This document shows positions 44,900 through 54,911 of a stretch of DNA of 64,000 nucleotides, one piece after another. The translations under genes and the position numbers were made by a program. Every line of letters starts with the position of its first letter. Position 1 is the first letter of the stretch. Below the pieces are notes generated by a model. That model was not told the origin of the DNA. It saw nothing but the letters and a program-made list of their open reading frames with translations, and made no database searches. Source of the stretch: an uncultured Halomonas sp. (GTDB taxonomy: Bacteria; Pseudomonadota; Gammaproteobacteria; Pseudomonadales; Halomonadaceae); the NCBI RefSeq assembly GCF_947500835.1, contig NZ_CANMTQ010000006.1, positions 186,001-250,000 of the forward strand, given 5' to 3'.

Positions 44900-46195
44900 T
44901 CACTTACTTGGGAGAAGCCGATCCAAGCCTGTCAGAGTACGCTGCAGGGCGCCAGCGTTGGCCGAAATGGCGGCGCGCCCGGCTTCGCCTCGCCGACGCC
45001 GTTCCTCAGGATCGTCCATCAACGCAATCAACGCCTCGCCGAGTGCCGACGCACTCGCCACTTCGATCAGTGCGTTCGCTTTCCGCAACACCGTGGCGAC
45101 ATCCTCGAAATTGGCAAGCTCTGGTCCGCTGAGTACCGGAATCCCCTGGGAGGCTGGCTCCAGCAGATTGTGGCCGCCGACGGGCACGAGACTTCCTCCG
45201 ACGAAGGCAAGATCCGCGGCGCCGTAGAGCGTCGCCAGCTCCCCCATGGTGTCGCCGAGATACACCGTAGTGTCGGCTCGAACCGTCTCGTTCCGGGAGC
45301 GTCTCGCCAACTGCTGGTCCTGTTTTTGACATAAGACTGCGACATCATCGAAGCGCTGAGGATGGCGCGGCACAAGTATCAATAAAGCGGCTGGATAAAC
45401 CTCACGCAGTTTGGCGTGGGCGATAAGTATCTGTTCGTCTTCACCTGAATGGGTTGAGGCGGCGATCCATACTGGACGTACGTCGAACGCGGTACGTAAG
45501 TGCTCACTATCAGCGGAAGCACCTCTCAAGAGGGGAATGTCGAACTTTAGGGAGCCGACAACGGTGGTTTTCTCTACCATCATCCCCAGGCGCTGAAAGC
45601 GCTTGGCATCCTGCTCCGACTTGGCCGCCAGCCAGTTGATCTTGCCCAGGGCGTCCGCCATCAGCGCTCTGATTCGCAGGTAACCCTGTAGTGCTTTTGC
45701 CGACAATCGCCCGTTGACCACCGCCACCGGAACCCTCTGTCGATGGCAGGCGTGCAACAGATTGGGCCACAGCTCCGTCTCGAAGAAGATGGCCATCTCA
45801 GGCTGCAATCGGGAAATGAAACGACGAGCGGCCCCGGGAAAGTCCAACGGCACGAAGTAATGGCTCACTTCGCCTCTAAATAGCGACGTTACTCGCTCCG
45901 CGCCGGTGGCGGTCATGGTGGTGACCACCAGATGGTGATCGGGGTAACGCTTGCGAAGGGATTCGATCAGGGGGCGCGCGGCCTGCACCTCCCCCACGGA
46001 GGCGGCATGCAGCCAGAGTTTGGGGCGCTCGCTTGATACCTTGATCAACCCCAGCCGTTCACGACGTGGGTTAGTGGGTACCCACTCACGCCACAGGCGC
46101 CACCATAGCAGGGGCGAAAGCAGATAAAGCGCCAGGCTGTAGAGCCAGCGTGCCCAGGGGTGACGCTGAGCGGCTGTCGCCTCGCGCTTCGTCAT
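44900..46195 (-). CDS. waaA: Kdo transferase
   Basis: Inner-membrane-associated GT30 enzyme adding Kdo to lipid IVA. 431 residues: N-terminal membrane anchor (SLALYLLSPLLWWRLW), HAASVGEVQAARPLI, ETELWPNLLHAC and FVGGSLVPVGGHNLLEPA. The kdkA gene nearby suggests that, as in Haemophilus, a single phosphorylated Kdo may be made, but sequence alone does not prove monofunctionality. Its ATG directly abuts the hldE stop. Confidence 0.95.
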   Translation of the reverse strand: MTKREATAAQRHPWARWLYSLALYLLSPLLWWRLWREWVPTNPRRERLGLIKVSSERPKLWLHAASVGEVQAARPLIESLRKRYPDHHLVVTTMTATGAERVTSLFRGEVSHYFVPLDFPGAARRFISRLQPEMAIFFETELWPNLLHACHRQRVPVAVVNGRLSAKALQGYLRIRALMADALGKINWLAAKSEQDAKRFQRLGMMVEKTTVVGSLKFDIPLLRGASADSEHLRTAFDVRPVWIAASTHSGEDEQILIAHAKLREVYPAALLILVPRHPQRFDDVAVLCQKQDQQLARRSRNETVRADTTVYLGDTMGELATLYGAADLAFVGGSLVPVGGHNLLEPASQGIPVLSGPELANFEDVATVLRKANALIEVASASALGEALIALMDDPEERRRRGEAGRAAISANAGALQRTLTGLDRLLPSK

Positions 46196-47629
46196 TTAGC
46201 GCTCGCGGTCGAGGATCGTTTCGATCATCGCCGTGGTGGAAACACCGTCCTCGAAATCCAGCACCCGCACTTCGCCGCCATTGGCGATGACCGCCTCACC
46301 CCCAGCGATCGCCTCGGGTAAATAGTCGCCACCCTTGACCAGGATGTCCGGCAGTAGCGCTTCAATCAGCCGCGCCGGCGTATCCTCGCTGAAGGCGACT
46401 ACCCAGTCCACTGCTCCTAGGCCGCTGAGCACCTGCATACGACGCTTGAGCGGGTTGATCGGCCGGCGCGGACCCTTTAACCGTGCAATGGAAGCATCGT
46501 CGTTGACCGCCACGATAAGACGGTCGCCGAGCCGGCGCGCCTGTTCCAGGTAAGCCACGTGACCCGCATGCAGAATATCGAAACAGCCGTTGGTCATGAC
46601 CACCCGTTCGCCGCGAATCTGGGCGGCCTTGACTGCCTCGACCAGCATCGGCTCCTCGATCAGGCCGAATTCCGCCAGTTTATCGCCATGCAATGCGGTA
46701 TACAGCTCCGCTACCGAGAGGGTTGCGGTGCCCGGCTTGGCCACTACCAGACCCGCGGCCAGATTGGCCAGGGTCATCGCCTCGGGATAGCCGTGTCCCG
46801 ATGCCAGGGCCAATCCCAGCACACCGATCACCGTGTCCCCGGCGCCGGTGACGTCGAAGACTTCCCGGGCGTGGGTGGGCAGATGTAGCGGCGAGGCATC
46901 CTTGCGAATCAAGGTCATGCCCTTCTCACTGCGCGTGATCAATACCGCCTCGAGGGCCAGTTCATGACGTAGACGCTCGCCCTTTTCAGCTAATTCCGTG
47001 TCGTTGCGGCAAGGCCCGACCACGGTCTCGAATTCCGCGAAGTTGGGAGTGATGACACTCGCGCCGCGGTAACGCCGGAAATCGCTACCCTTGGGATCCA
47101 CCAGCACCCGCTTGCCGCTTTCGCGAACCAGCGCGATCAGCTCTTCGATGCGGTTGAGAGTGCCCTTGCCATAGTCCGAGAGAATGACCAGGTCCGTTTC
47201 CGGCAACGATGCCTCGACCCGCTCGAGCAGCTCTTTCGTGTCGACCCCGGCCACGTCTTCTTCGAAATCAAGACGAATCAATTGCTGATTGCGACTCATG
47301 ATGCGTAGCTTTGTGATCGTGGGTATCACCGCGCTGCGCTGAAAGTGAACGCTTACTTCCGCATCTTCCAATCGAGCGGCAAGCAGACCTGCATTGCTAT
47401 CGTCTCCCACCAGACCCGCCAGTGACGCATGACCGCCCAGAGAGGCGATATTGAGCGCCACGTTGGCAGCGCCGCCAGGACGATCTTCGGCCTCCCCGAC
47501 CCGGACTACCGGCACCGGCGCCTCGGGAGAGATACGCGAGGTACCACCATGCCAATAGCGATCGAGCATGACATCGCCCACGACCAGTACCCTAGCGCGT
47601 TCCAGAGCAGTCAGATCAAATTTCATCAT
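46196..47629 (-). CDS. hldE: Bifunctional heptose-7-phosphate kinase / heptose-1-phosphate adenylyltransferase
   Basis: 477 residues: N-terminal ribokinase-fold kinase ([32 protein letters not shown]) and C-terminal cytidylyltransferase-like domain ([32 protein letters not shown]). Makes ADP-heptose precursors together with GmhB and HldD, both also in this window. Tandem ATGs at 47629/47626 follow GGAG and overlap the end of the heptosyltransferase gene. Confidence 0.95.
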   Translation of the reverse strand: MMKFDLTALERARVLVVGDVMLDRYWHGGTSRISPEAPVPVVRVGEAEDRPGGAANVALNIASLGGHASLAGLVGDDSNAGLLAARLEDAEVSVHFQRSAVIPTITKLRIMSRNQQLIRLDFEEDVAGVDTKELLERVEASLPETDLVILSDYGKGTLNRIEELIALVRESGKRVLVDPKGSDFRRYRGASVITPNFAEFETVVGPCRNDTELAEKGERLRHELALEAVLITRSEKGMTLIRKDASPLHLPTHAREVFDVTGAGDTVIGVLGLALASGHGYPEAMTLANLAAGLVVAKPGTATLSVAELYTALHGDKLAEFGLIEEPMLVEAVKAAQIRGERVVMTNGCFDILHAGHVAYLEQARRLGDRLIVAVNDDASIARLKGPRRPINPLKRRMQVLSGLGAVDWVVAFSEDTPARLIEALLPDILVKGGDYLPEAIAGGEAVIANGGEVRVLDFEDGVSTTAMIETILDRER

Positions 47630-48722
47630 GAGACTCCACGGTAGTGGCACTCGGGTACGTTTGAAGCAGCACATCAAGACGTTCAATAACGTCGCTTGCC
47701 TGGATCAAGCCCATCGCATCCGGATGACGGACGCGATCGCCCCAATTGATCTCATCGAGCTGCTTGTGCATGTAGGTGCGTACCGCTTCAGGGTAGCGAT
47801 TGACGACGTAATCCTGCCAGCAGTAGGGGGCCGCACGCTCTGGATTGGTAGTGGCGTAAAGTCCTACCGTGGGGGTGCCCAGGGCATTGGCCATGTGTAC
47901 CGGTCCTGAATCCGGCGCCACTACCGCTCGGGCGTTGTCGATCAACGCCAATAGACCCTTGAGCGAGGTCTTGCCCATGGTATCGGTGATCGCCTCGCTT
48001 ACGGTGAGGGCTCGAATGCGCTCGCTCATTTCCCGCTCCTGGGAACTGCCTCCGCCGCTGAGCAAGGTCTTGAGCCCATGCTGCGTCCATAGATGCTCTA
48101 TGACGATGGCATAGCCCTGGGCGGACCAGTTGCGAAAGTTGCGCAGGCGCGGATTGGCACAAGGGCTCATCAGAACATAAGGCGCCTCACCGCTCAGACG
48201 CAGCGCCTCGGCATAAGCGGCTTCAGGTATCGGCAGATCCCACTCAAGGCGCTCGGTATTGATTGGATCGACCCCCAAGGCGCGGGCAAAGTCCATAAAG
48301 GACTCGAGTACATGGGCCCGGGGATGCGGCGCCAGCTGTCGATGGGTAAACCGCCGCTGCCAGTCCTTGGAGCGCGCCTTGTCGTACCCGATACGTACAT
48401 CCGCCTTGAGCCCCAGGGAGAGTACGCTGGCCCGCAGCGCCTGCTGCATGTGCAGCAGCACATCGAAGCGGGTGTCAGAAAGTTCGTGCCAGAGTTTTCG
48501 CATACCGGCAAGACCACTGGCCTTGTCGTACATGACAAGCTCGACCCCGGACAGGCCAGAAAGTAGACTATGCTCCCCCTTGCCGAGGACCCAGGTTATA
48601 CGCGCGGACGGCCATTGCCGCTGCAACGCGCGCACGGTAGGAACCAGATTGCAGACATCGCCCAGCGCGGAGAGTCGCAGCACGCAGATATGTGCGGGGC
48701 GGGCGGGCAGAGGATGCTTCAT
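47616..48722 (-). CDS. Heptosyltransferase, OpsX/WaaC-like (GT9)
   Basis: About 368 residues. The N-terminus after the chosen ATG has [20 protein letters not shown], the GT9 signature; the C-terminal half has [21 protein letters not shown] and [16 protein letters not shown], resembling Haemophilus OpsX, which adds heptose I to phosphorylated Kdo. It is divergent from kdkA, with the two ATGs sharing bases (CATG at 48720-48723). The ribosome site (GGAG) is about 14 bases upstream, so a slightly different start is possible. Confidence 0.85.
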   Translation of the reverse strand: MKHPLPARPAHICVLRLSALGDVCNLVPTVRALQRQWPSARITWVLGKGEHSLLSGLSGVELVMYDKASGLAGMRKLWHELSDTRFDVLLHMQQALRASVLSLGLKADVRIGYDKARSKDWQRRFTHRQLAPHPRAHVLESFMDFARALGVDPINTERLEWDLPIPEAAYAEALRLSGEAPYVLMSPCANPRLRNFRNWSAQGYAIVIEHLWTQHGLKTLLSGGGSSQEREMSERIRALTVSEAITDTMGKTSLKGLLALIDNARAVVAPDSGPVHMANALGTPTVGLYATTNPERAAPYCWQDYVVNRYPEAVRTYMHKQLDEINWGDRVRHPDAMGLIQASDVIERLDVLLQTYPSATTVESHDEI

Positions 48723-49485
48723 GCGCTTGGCGACACTCCAGTTTGAAAAAGAATTCATCTTATACGATGCGGGCATTCTATGGGACGCAGCTGCCACGTC
48801 ACAAATCGTGTCCACGCGCCCACTATCCAAGGCACCGAAGCCGTCACCGGAGCCGGCCTGGTTCAGCGCCGATTTCTGGCAGGCTCGGGGGGCGGTGGTC
48901 GGCCAGGCCCCGGGGCGCGGCACCAGCCTGTTCGTCGATGCCTCAAGCATCGTCAGCGACCAGCAATGGGTACTGCGCAAGTATCATCGTGGTGGTCTGG
49001 TGGCAAAGGTAAACGCTTCTCGGTATCTCTGGCTCGGACTCGAGCGTACCCGCGCCTTTCGCGAATTTCGTCTGACGGCGTTATTGAAAGGGAAAGGACT
49101 TCCCGTTGCCCAGCCGGTCGCTGCCATGGTGCATCATCTTGGCGCAACCTATGAGGCCGCCCTGATAACAAGGCGTCTCGAAGGCGCCCAGGCGTTGGCA
49201 GACCTGCTGCCTAAGGCGGATGACGCCTTGCTCGTGCGAGTCGGCAAGACCATCCAGCGCTTTCATCACGCCGGGCTCGACCATGTGGATCTGAATGCCC
49301 GCAACTTGCTCATCACCCCGGACGAGCAAGTGTGGATGATCGATCTGGATCGCTGCCGCTTGCGAAGTCCCGGCCGCTGGCAGCAGGCGAATCTACACCG
49401 CCTTGTACGTTCGCTGAGGAAATTTTCACCCCAGGACACTGCTCGCCATTGGCAGGCGCTATTGCAGGGTTATCATCAATCGTGA
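48721..49485 (+). CDS. kdkA: Kdo kinase
   Basis: Phosphorylates the 4-position of Kdo on lipid A-Kdo. 254 residues: QAPGRGTSLFVD, LRKYHRGGLVAKVNASRYLW and the kinase catalytic loop DHVDLNARNLLI followed by WMIDLDRCRLR. AGAGGA lies eight bases before the ATG. The frame is open further upstream, but that part overlaps the divergent heptosyltransferase and lacks family similarity. Confidence 0.92.
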   Translation: MRLATLQFEKEFILYDAGILWDAAATSQIVSTRPLSKAPKPSPEPAWFSADFWQARGAVVGQAPGRGTSLFVDASSIVSDQQWVLRKYHRGGLVAKVNASRYLWLGLERTRAFREFRLTALLKGKGLPVAQPVAAMVHHLGATYEAALITRRLEGAQALADLLPKADDALLVRVGKTIQRFHHAGLDHVDLNARNLLITPDEQVWMIDLDRCRLRSPGRWQQANLHRLVRSLRKFSPQDTARHWQALLQGYHQS

Positions 49486-49502
49486 CGAGTAAATCTTCTT
49501 TC

Positions 49503-51356
49503 ATGCCTCAACTTAATTATTTTCCCGCTCGGCAGCGCCTGCGTGCAAGCCTTGCCTTTGCACTGGTCAACCTGGTGCTGGTCTGGCTCATCGCCCTGCG
49601 CTATACCCCGTATCTGGAAGTGCCCGAAAATGTGCTGGGCATCAGCTATCTAGTTCTGACCTGGGCGGGGCATTTTGCGCTGCTTACGCTCATGGCCTGG
49701 CTCCCTCTTGGCCTGTTGGCGCTTGTACTACCCCGGCGCATACTCTGGCTGCCTGCGGCACTGCTGGCCTCGGCGGGGCTATGGCTGCTCCTGCTCGATA
49801 CCGGGGTCTACGCGCAGTATCGCTTCCATATCAACAATTTCATGGTCTCGTTGTTTCTGGACGACAAGAACGGCGACATCTTCAGCTTCAGTCTTTCTAC
49901 CTGGCTGGTTGTTGGCGGTATCGCCTTGGCGCTATTGCTCGTCGAAGCCTGGCTTGCTGCCAAGCTGTTTGCCTCTCCTGGCGTTCAGCGCCTGCCATTA
50001 TGGCGAGGGGTCGCAGTACTGATGGTGGCGATGGTGGCCAGCCATCTCATTCATATCGTCGCCGACGCACGCTATCGCCAGAGCGTGACTCAGCAGGTGG
50101 GCATATTCCCTCTACTGTTTCCCGCCACCGCCAAGGACTTCATGGAAAAGCAGGGATGGCTCGATCCACGCGCTGCGCGAGCGCAGCAGTTCGATCTTGG
50201 CAAACAAGCCGCCGATACCCTGAACTGGCCAAAGAACCCACTCAACTGCTCGTCACCGGCAAATCAGCCGAACCTGCTGTTCATCGTCCTCGATTCCTGG
50301 CGCCAGGACGAATACGGCCCGGAGAACACCCCGGCGATGCATGCCGCACTGGCGGATGAAGGCCGGCAATACATGAATCATTTCAGCGGTGGCAACGCCA
50401 CTCGTAATGGCATCATGAGTCTGTTCTATGGGTTGACCGGTAATTACTACCGTATGCTGCAGGATACCCAGACACCGCCGCTGCTGATTACGCAACTTCA
50501 GAAGCAGGGCTACGAGATGGGCATCTTCAGTGCCGCCAGCCTGAACAGCGTCGGCTTCGACCGTTCGGTATTCGCCTCGATTCCCGAACTGCGCCCCGCT
50601 GCCCCGGGGGATACAGCGTTTGTTCGGGATCGCAATATGACCAGGGCATGGCTCGAGTGGCAGGCAGAACGCGAAAATGACAAGACTCCCTGGTTCAGTC
50701 TGTTGTTCTATGATGCGCCCCACGGTTACGAGATACCGGAAGACATGAAACGTCCTTTCGAACCCTCGGCTGACTCAATGGATTATCTGAAGCTTGGTCC
50801 TGAAGCGGACCCTGAGCCGATCCGTAACCTGCACCGTAACGCCGCCTATTTCGACGATCAGCTGATTGCCAAGGTCATCGAGAGCCTCAAGGAGAGCGGC
50901 GAATGGGATAACACCGTGCTGGTCGTGACCAGCGACCACGGTCAATCCTTCAATGACTTCGGACAGAACTACTGGGGACACAATAGCCACTTCGCACCGC
51001 CCCAGACCAAGGTGCCAATGATCCTTCGCGGCCCGGGTATTCCTGCGGGCGAACACAGTGGCACCACCAGCCACCTGGATCTGGCGCCGACCCTGATGCG
51101 CCATGTGCTGGGTTGCACCAACCCCAGCGGCGATTACAGTCATGGGGACGACCTGCTCGATCCATCTCTCGACCATGACTGGGTGGCTGCAAGCAGCTAT
51201 CTCGATCTTGCCATCATCGAGGAGGATCGCATCACGGTCATCGACGGCGCCGGCGGCTGGGAGGTAGTGGATCACCGGATGACAACTCAAGAAAAAGCGA
51301 TCTCCCCGGTCGTGTTCCAGGCCATACAGGCGCTAAAACAATTTTATCCGCAGTGA
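49503..51356 (+). CDS. YejM-like inner-membrane sulfatase-superfamily protein
   Basis: About 617 residues: five membrane helices in the first 200 (LRASLAFALVNLVLVWLIAL and others), then an alkaline-phosphatase/sulfatase periplasmic domain (LFIVLDSWRQDEYGPENTP, GGNATRNGIMSLFYG, SDHGQS, WGHNSHFAPP). Architecture matches YejM/PbgA, which controls LpxC turnover in E. coli, but the metal motifs SDHG and HNSH are intact, so it may be catalytic. An alternative GTG at 49482 overlaps the kdkA stop as GTGA. It lies in an LPS-core gene run. Confidence 0.85.
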   Translation: MPQLNYFPARQRLRASLAFALVNLVLVWLIALRYTPYLEVPENVLGISYLVLTWAGHFALLTLMAWLPLGLLALVLPRRILWLPAALLASAGLWLLLLDTGVYAQYRFHINNFMVSLFLDDKNGDIFSFSLSTWLVVGGIALALLLVEAWLAAKLFASPGVQRLPLWRGVAVLMVAMVASHLIHIVADARYRQSVTQQVGIFPLLFPATAKDFMEKQGWLDPRAARAQQFDLGKQAADTLNWPKNPLNCSSPANQPNLLFIVLDSWRQDEYGPENTPAMHAALADEGRQYMNHFSGGNATRNGIMSLFYGLTGNYYRMLQDTQTPPLLITQLQKQGYEMGIFSAASLNSVGFDRSVFASIPELRPAAPGDTAFVRDRNMTRAWLEWQAERENDKTPWFSLLFYDAPHGYEIPEDMKRPFEPSADSMDYLKLGPEADPEPIRNLHRNAAYFDDQLIAKVIESLKESGEWDNTVLVVTSDHGQSFNDFGQNYWGHNSHFAPPQTKVPMILRGPGIPAGEHSGTTSHLDLAPTLMRHVLGCTNPSGDYSHGDDLLDPSLDHDWVAASSYLDLAIIEEDRITVIDGAGGWEVVDHRMTTQEKAISPVVFQAIQALKQFYPQ

Positions 51357-51372
51357 ATCGAACAGGAGACTC

Positions 51373-52161
51373 ATGGCCACTATCACCGGCGTCGTCATTA
51401 CCTTGAACGAGGCGGTCAACATAGAGGCCTGCCTGGCTTCCTTGGCCAACGTCTGTGACGAGCTGATCGTCGTCGACTCCGGCTCGACGGACGCCACCTG
51501 CCGACTCGCCGAACAGGCAGGCGCCCGGGTGATCAAGCAGCCTTACCTGGGGGACGGGCCGCAGAAAAATGTCGGACCGGCCCAGGCCAGCAACCGCTGG
51601 GTACTCTCTCTGGATGCGGATGAGCGGCTGACCGATGAGGCCATCGAGGCGATCAGAGGGCTTGAGCTGGACAATGGCGAACAGGAAGCGTTCGCCTTGA
51701 GACGGCGCAACCATCTAGGCTCGCGCTGGATCAAGACCTGTGGCTGGTACCCGGACTACTGCGTGCGACTGTTCGATCGGGAGCGCACGGCATTTTCCGA
51801 CAGCCGACAGCACGCTTCGATTTCCGCGACCAAGGTGATTCGTCTGGATGCGGATATCGACCACTACTCCTTCGCCAATCTCGGTGAGCTGTTCACCAAG
51901 GCAAGCGGGCGTTTTTCCAGCCGTGCCGCCAAGATCATGTACCTCAAGGGCAAGAAGGCCAACGCCTTTTCACCCTTCGTGCACGGGGCCAACGCCTTTG
52001 TGCGCAAGTATGTCTTCCAGCGGGGCTTCAGCTCGGGTCTCGATGGCATGTCCGTGGCACTTTCCGCCGCGGTGAATGCCTATCTGAAATATGCCAAGCT
52101 GCTGGAACTGCGGCGTGATTCCCAGGTACGCGACGCGGAGGATTTCGATCGAATATGGTAG
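51373..52161 (+). CDS. Family 2 glycosyltransferase, WaaE/LgtF-like
   Basis: 262-residue GT-A enzyme with ITGVVITLNEAVNIEACLAS, VVDSGSTDATC and the metal motif LSLDADERL. WaaE and LgtF of this group add beta-glucose to heptose I of the LPS core, which fits the adjacent opsX/kdkA genes. It overlaps the next glycosyltransferase gene by seven bases. Confidence 0.87.
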   Translation: MATITGVVITLNEAVNIEACLASLANVCDELIVVDSGSTDATCRLAEQAGARVIKQPYLGDGPQKNVGPAQASNRWVLSLDADERLTDEAIEAIRGLELDNGEQEAFALRRRNHLGSRWIKTCGWYPDYCVRLFDRERTAFSDSRQHASISATKVIRLDADIDHYSFANLGELFTKASGRFSSRAAKIMYLKGKKANAFSPFVHGANAFVRKYVFQRGFSSGLDGMSVALSAAVNAYLKYAKLLELRRDSQVRDAEDFDRIW

Positions 52162-53213
52162 CGAGTGGATCATCGACGCTGCACATTCGCCACGTCAATC
52201 TAGCCCGAGGCTTCCGCGGGGGCGAGCGTCAGACCGAGCTATTGATACGAGCATTGGCCGAGCGAGGCATTCAGCAGAGCCTGGTATGTCGCAGCGACTC
52301 TCCGCTGCGCAAGGAACTTGCGGATCTCGATATCGCCTTGATTGCCGCCAATCATCAGCTGGCAGGCCATTTTACCGGCAGACGCGGGGATCTGGTGCAC
52401 GCCCACGAAGCCAAGGCGGTGCATTGGGCCTATCTGCACCACTGCCTGCGGGGCACGCCTTATCTGCTCACCCGGCGGGTACCGCAGCCGGTCAAGGACA
52501 AGTCCCTCAATCGCCGCACCTATCGCGCTGCCGCCTCTCGGGTCGCTATTTCCTCGGTGATCGAGAGCCACTTGTGTGCGCGCGGCTGGGGTTCGGTCAC
52601 GCGCGTTCCCAGCGCCCTGGCGCAGCTTCCCAGCGATCCGGACCGGGTCGAAGCGCTGCGAGAGCGCTTCAAGGGGCGGCGAATCGTGGGCCACATCGGC
52701 GCCCTGGTGGATCGGCACAAGGGCCAACGTCTGTTGATCGACGCCGCCCGACGGCTGCGTGCCAGTCATCCCGATGTGCTCTTTCTATGTCTGGGCCAGG
52801 GTGAGGACGAGACGGTATTGAAGCGCGAGAGCGTCGATCTCGACAACCTGATCTGGGAAGGCTTTCATGACAATGTCGGCGATTATCTGCAGGTGATGGA
52901 TCTGTTTGCCTTCCCCTCGCGTAACGAAGGGTTGGGGTCGATCCTGCTGGACGTCATGGATCATGGCGTTCCCATCGTTGCCGCGGAGGTGGACGGCATT
53001 CCTGATATCGTGATCCATGAACAAAGCGGCTTGCTGGTTCCCGCCGAGGATGGCAAGGCGTTGGCAGAAGGGATCGCGCGACTGCTCGACAACCCTGATC
53101 TTGGTGAACAGCTTGCTCAGAATGCGCGACAACGTCTCGATGGATTTACCCCTGACGCCATGGCGAACGCCTATCTAGCCCTTTATCGGCGTATTTGTCA
53201 GGATAATATCTGA
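52155..53213 (+). CDS. Family 4 glycosyltransferase
   Basis: 352-residue GT-B enzyme. The N-terminal LARGFRGGERQTELLIRALAE is typical of GT4; the C-terminal donor-binding part has FAFPSRNEGLGSILLDVM and GIPDIVIHEQSGLLVPAED. It is translationally coupled to the preceding gene. Probably an LPS-core glycosyltransferase; sugar and acceptor cannot be deduced. Confidence 0.85.
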   Translation: MVASGSSTLHIRHVNLARGFRGGERQTELLIRALAERGIQQSLVCRSDSPLRKELADLDIALIAANHQLAGHFTGRRGDLVHAHEAKAVHWAYLHHCLRGTPYLLTRRVPQPVKDKSLNRRTYRAAASRVAISSVIESHLCARGWGSVTRVPSALAQLPSDPDRVEALRERFKGRRIVGHIGALVDRHKGQRLLIDAARRLRASHPDVLFLCLGQGEDETVLKRESVDLDNLIWEGFHDNVGDYLQVMDLFAFPSRNEGLGSILLDVMDHGVPIVAAEVDGIPDIVIHEQSGLLVPAEDGKALAEGIARLLDNPDLGEQLAQNARQRLDGFTPDAMANAYLALYRRICQDNI

Positions 53214-53296
53214 CGTTCATAGCTCCCAAAGAGATGACAGACAATCTCTGATCAGGCTTGTTAAGCTTCGCATATCTGCGAAAGGACTCAACGGCA

Positions 53297-54883
53297 ATGC
53301 CGACTCGTACTTCTCTTGTTCGCTGGCTGGCGCTCAGCTTTCTCGGACTGTGTCTGGGCTACGCCATTACCACCGTACTGGCCCTTACCCATTTTCTGAT
53401 CCTGCCGGTTCTGGCTGCTTGGCTGGTACTGGCCTGGGGATTTCGTTGGGGCGCAACTTCCCATCTGCGACCGCCGGTCAAGGCCTGGCCCTGGTGCCTA
53501 CTGCCCTTGGCGCTCTGGTGGCTGGCAATCTATGTGACCGATAGCTATGGCCGGGTGGATATGGGCGCCATCCTGTTCCATTTCCAGGCCGGCGTTGCCG
53601 AGCATGGCGGCACCGGTCGCATTTTGATTGCCATCCTGCACACCCTGGCGGGTGTACTGCTGCTGATCGCCTTTACCTGGCTGGTACGGGTCGATCATCG
53701 CTGGCGACTACTCGAACGAATCCTGATGCTGTTTCTGTTAGCGCTTAACCCCCTGCTTTTCGGATTCTCCCGGCAGGGGGTCGCCATCGTGGCAGAGGAC
53801 GGCGCCTGGCTCGACAGGCGCTATATTCCCCCCGCCATCGAGGCATCTCCCGAGTCGCCGCCCAATCTGATCATCCTTTATCTGGAAAGCATCGAAGGCA
53901 CCTATGCGGATGCAACACGCTTTGGTGATGTTTATGATGATCTGAACGTGCTGGGCAAGCGGGGTCTGGTATTCAAGGGGGTACGTCAGAGCGAGAATAC
54001 CGGCTGGACCATGGCGGGCATGATCGCAAGCCAATGCGGGACACCACTGATGCCTGCCGGACTGATCCACGACCACCAGTTCGAACCGCTCAAGCATGTA
54101 CTGCCTGGAGTGAACTGTTTGGGAGACCTACTCTCGGCCCAGGGTTATCGCCAGCTGTACATGGCCGGTGCGAGCCTTGAATTCGCGGGCAAGGGGCTGT
54201 TCTACGAGGGGCATGGCTTCGATAAGGCGCTTGGGCGTCATCAGCTCGAGCCGCGTCTGGATGACCCTGCCTATCTCAATAGCTGGGGGCTCAACGATGA
54301 CTCCCTGCTCGACATGGCCGTGGCAGAAGTGAGTAAACTAGCCCAACAACCCGGCCCGTTCACCTTCGTCACCCTGACCTTGTCAGGCCATCCTCCTTAT
54401 GGCTATCCCGCCAGGAGCTGCCTTGAGCGCCAGGGGGAATTCGACGGTGTGGATATTCTTTATTCGGTGAAGTGCAGCGCCTGGCTGGCACGCAGATTCA
54501 TCGAGCAACTTGAGTCCCGGGGGCTGCTCGAGAACACCTTGGTCATGGTGGCGAGCGATCATCTGTCGATGAAGAATTCCGCCTGGCTACAGCTGATAGA
54601 GGGTCCGCGAGAGAACACCTTGATCATGTTCGGCAATGACCTGCCAAAGAAAGTGATCCATCGCGAGGCCACCACCATGGATATTCTGCCCACCCTGCTC
54701 GAAGCCATGGGCTTCACCATTCCGTCTCATCGCGCGGGACTCGGTGCGTCCTTGCTTTCGCCGGCCCAGACCCTGGTGGAACGTCACGGTCTGGAGGACC
54801 TCAATACCCGTATGCTGGAAGAACGCGAGTTACAACTCAGGCTATGGCAAGAAATTCAGGACAAGCCTGCCCCAGAAGGCTGA
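53297..54883 (+). CDS. OpgB/LTA-synthase-like membrane phosphotransferase
   Basis: 528 residues: about four N-terminal membrane helices, then a sulfatase-fold periplasmic domain with NLIILYLESIEGTYAD, a nucleophile region QSENTGWTMAGMIASQCGTP and ASDHLSMKNS. This closely follows OpgB (MdoB), which moves phosphoglycerol from phosphatidylglycerol to osmoregulated glucans. An LPS-core phosphoglycerol or phosphoethanolamine transferase role is the alternative given the neighbours. AGGA precedes the ATG at 53297; a TTG at 53258 is in frame. Confidence 0.83.
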   Translation: MPTRTSLVRWLALSFLGLCLGYAITTVLALTHFLILPVLAAWLVLAWGFRWGATSHLRPPVKAWPWCLLPLALWWLAIYVTDSYGRVDMGAILFHFQAGVAEHGGTGRILIAILHTLAGVLLLIAFTWLVRVDHRWRLLERILMLFLLALNPLLFGFSRQGVAIVAEDGAWLDRRYIPPAIEASPESPPNLIILYLESIEGTYADATRFGDVYDDLNVLGKRGLVFKGVRQSENTGWTMAGMIASQCGTPLMPAGLIHDHQFEPLKHVLPGVNCLGDLLSAQGYRQLYMAGASLEFAGKGLFYEGHGFDKALGRHQLEPRLDDPAYLNSWGLNDDSLLDMAVAEVSKLAQQPGPFTFVTLTLSGHPPYGYPARSCLERQGEFDGVDILYSVKCSAWLARRFIEQLESRGLLENTLVMVASDHLSMKNSAWLQLIEGPRENTLIMFGNDLPKKVIHREATTMDILPTLLEAMGFTIPSHRAGLGASLLSPAQTLVERHGLEDLNTRMLEERELQLRLWQEIQDKPAPEG

Positions 54884-54911
54884 ACAGGCCCTCCCATACC
54901 CTTAATGCTTC

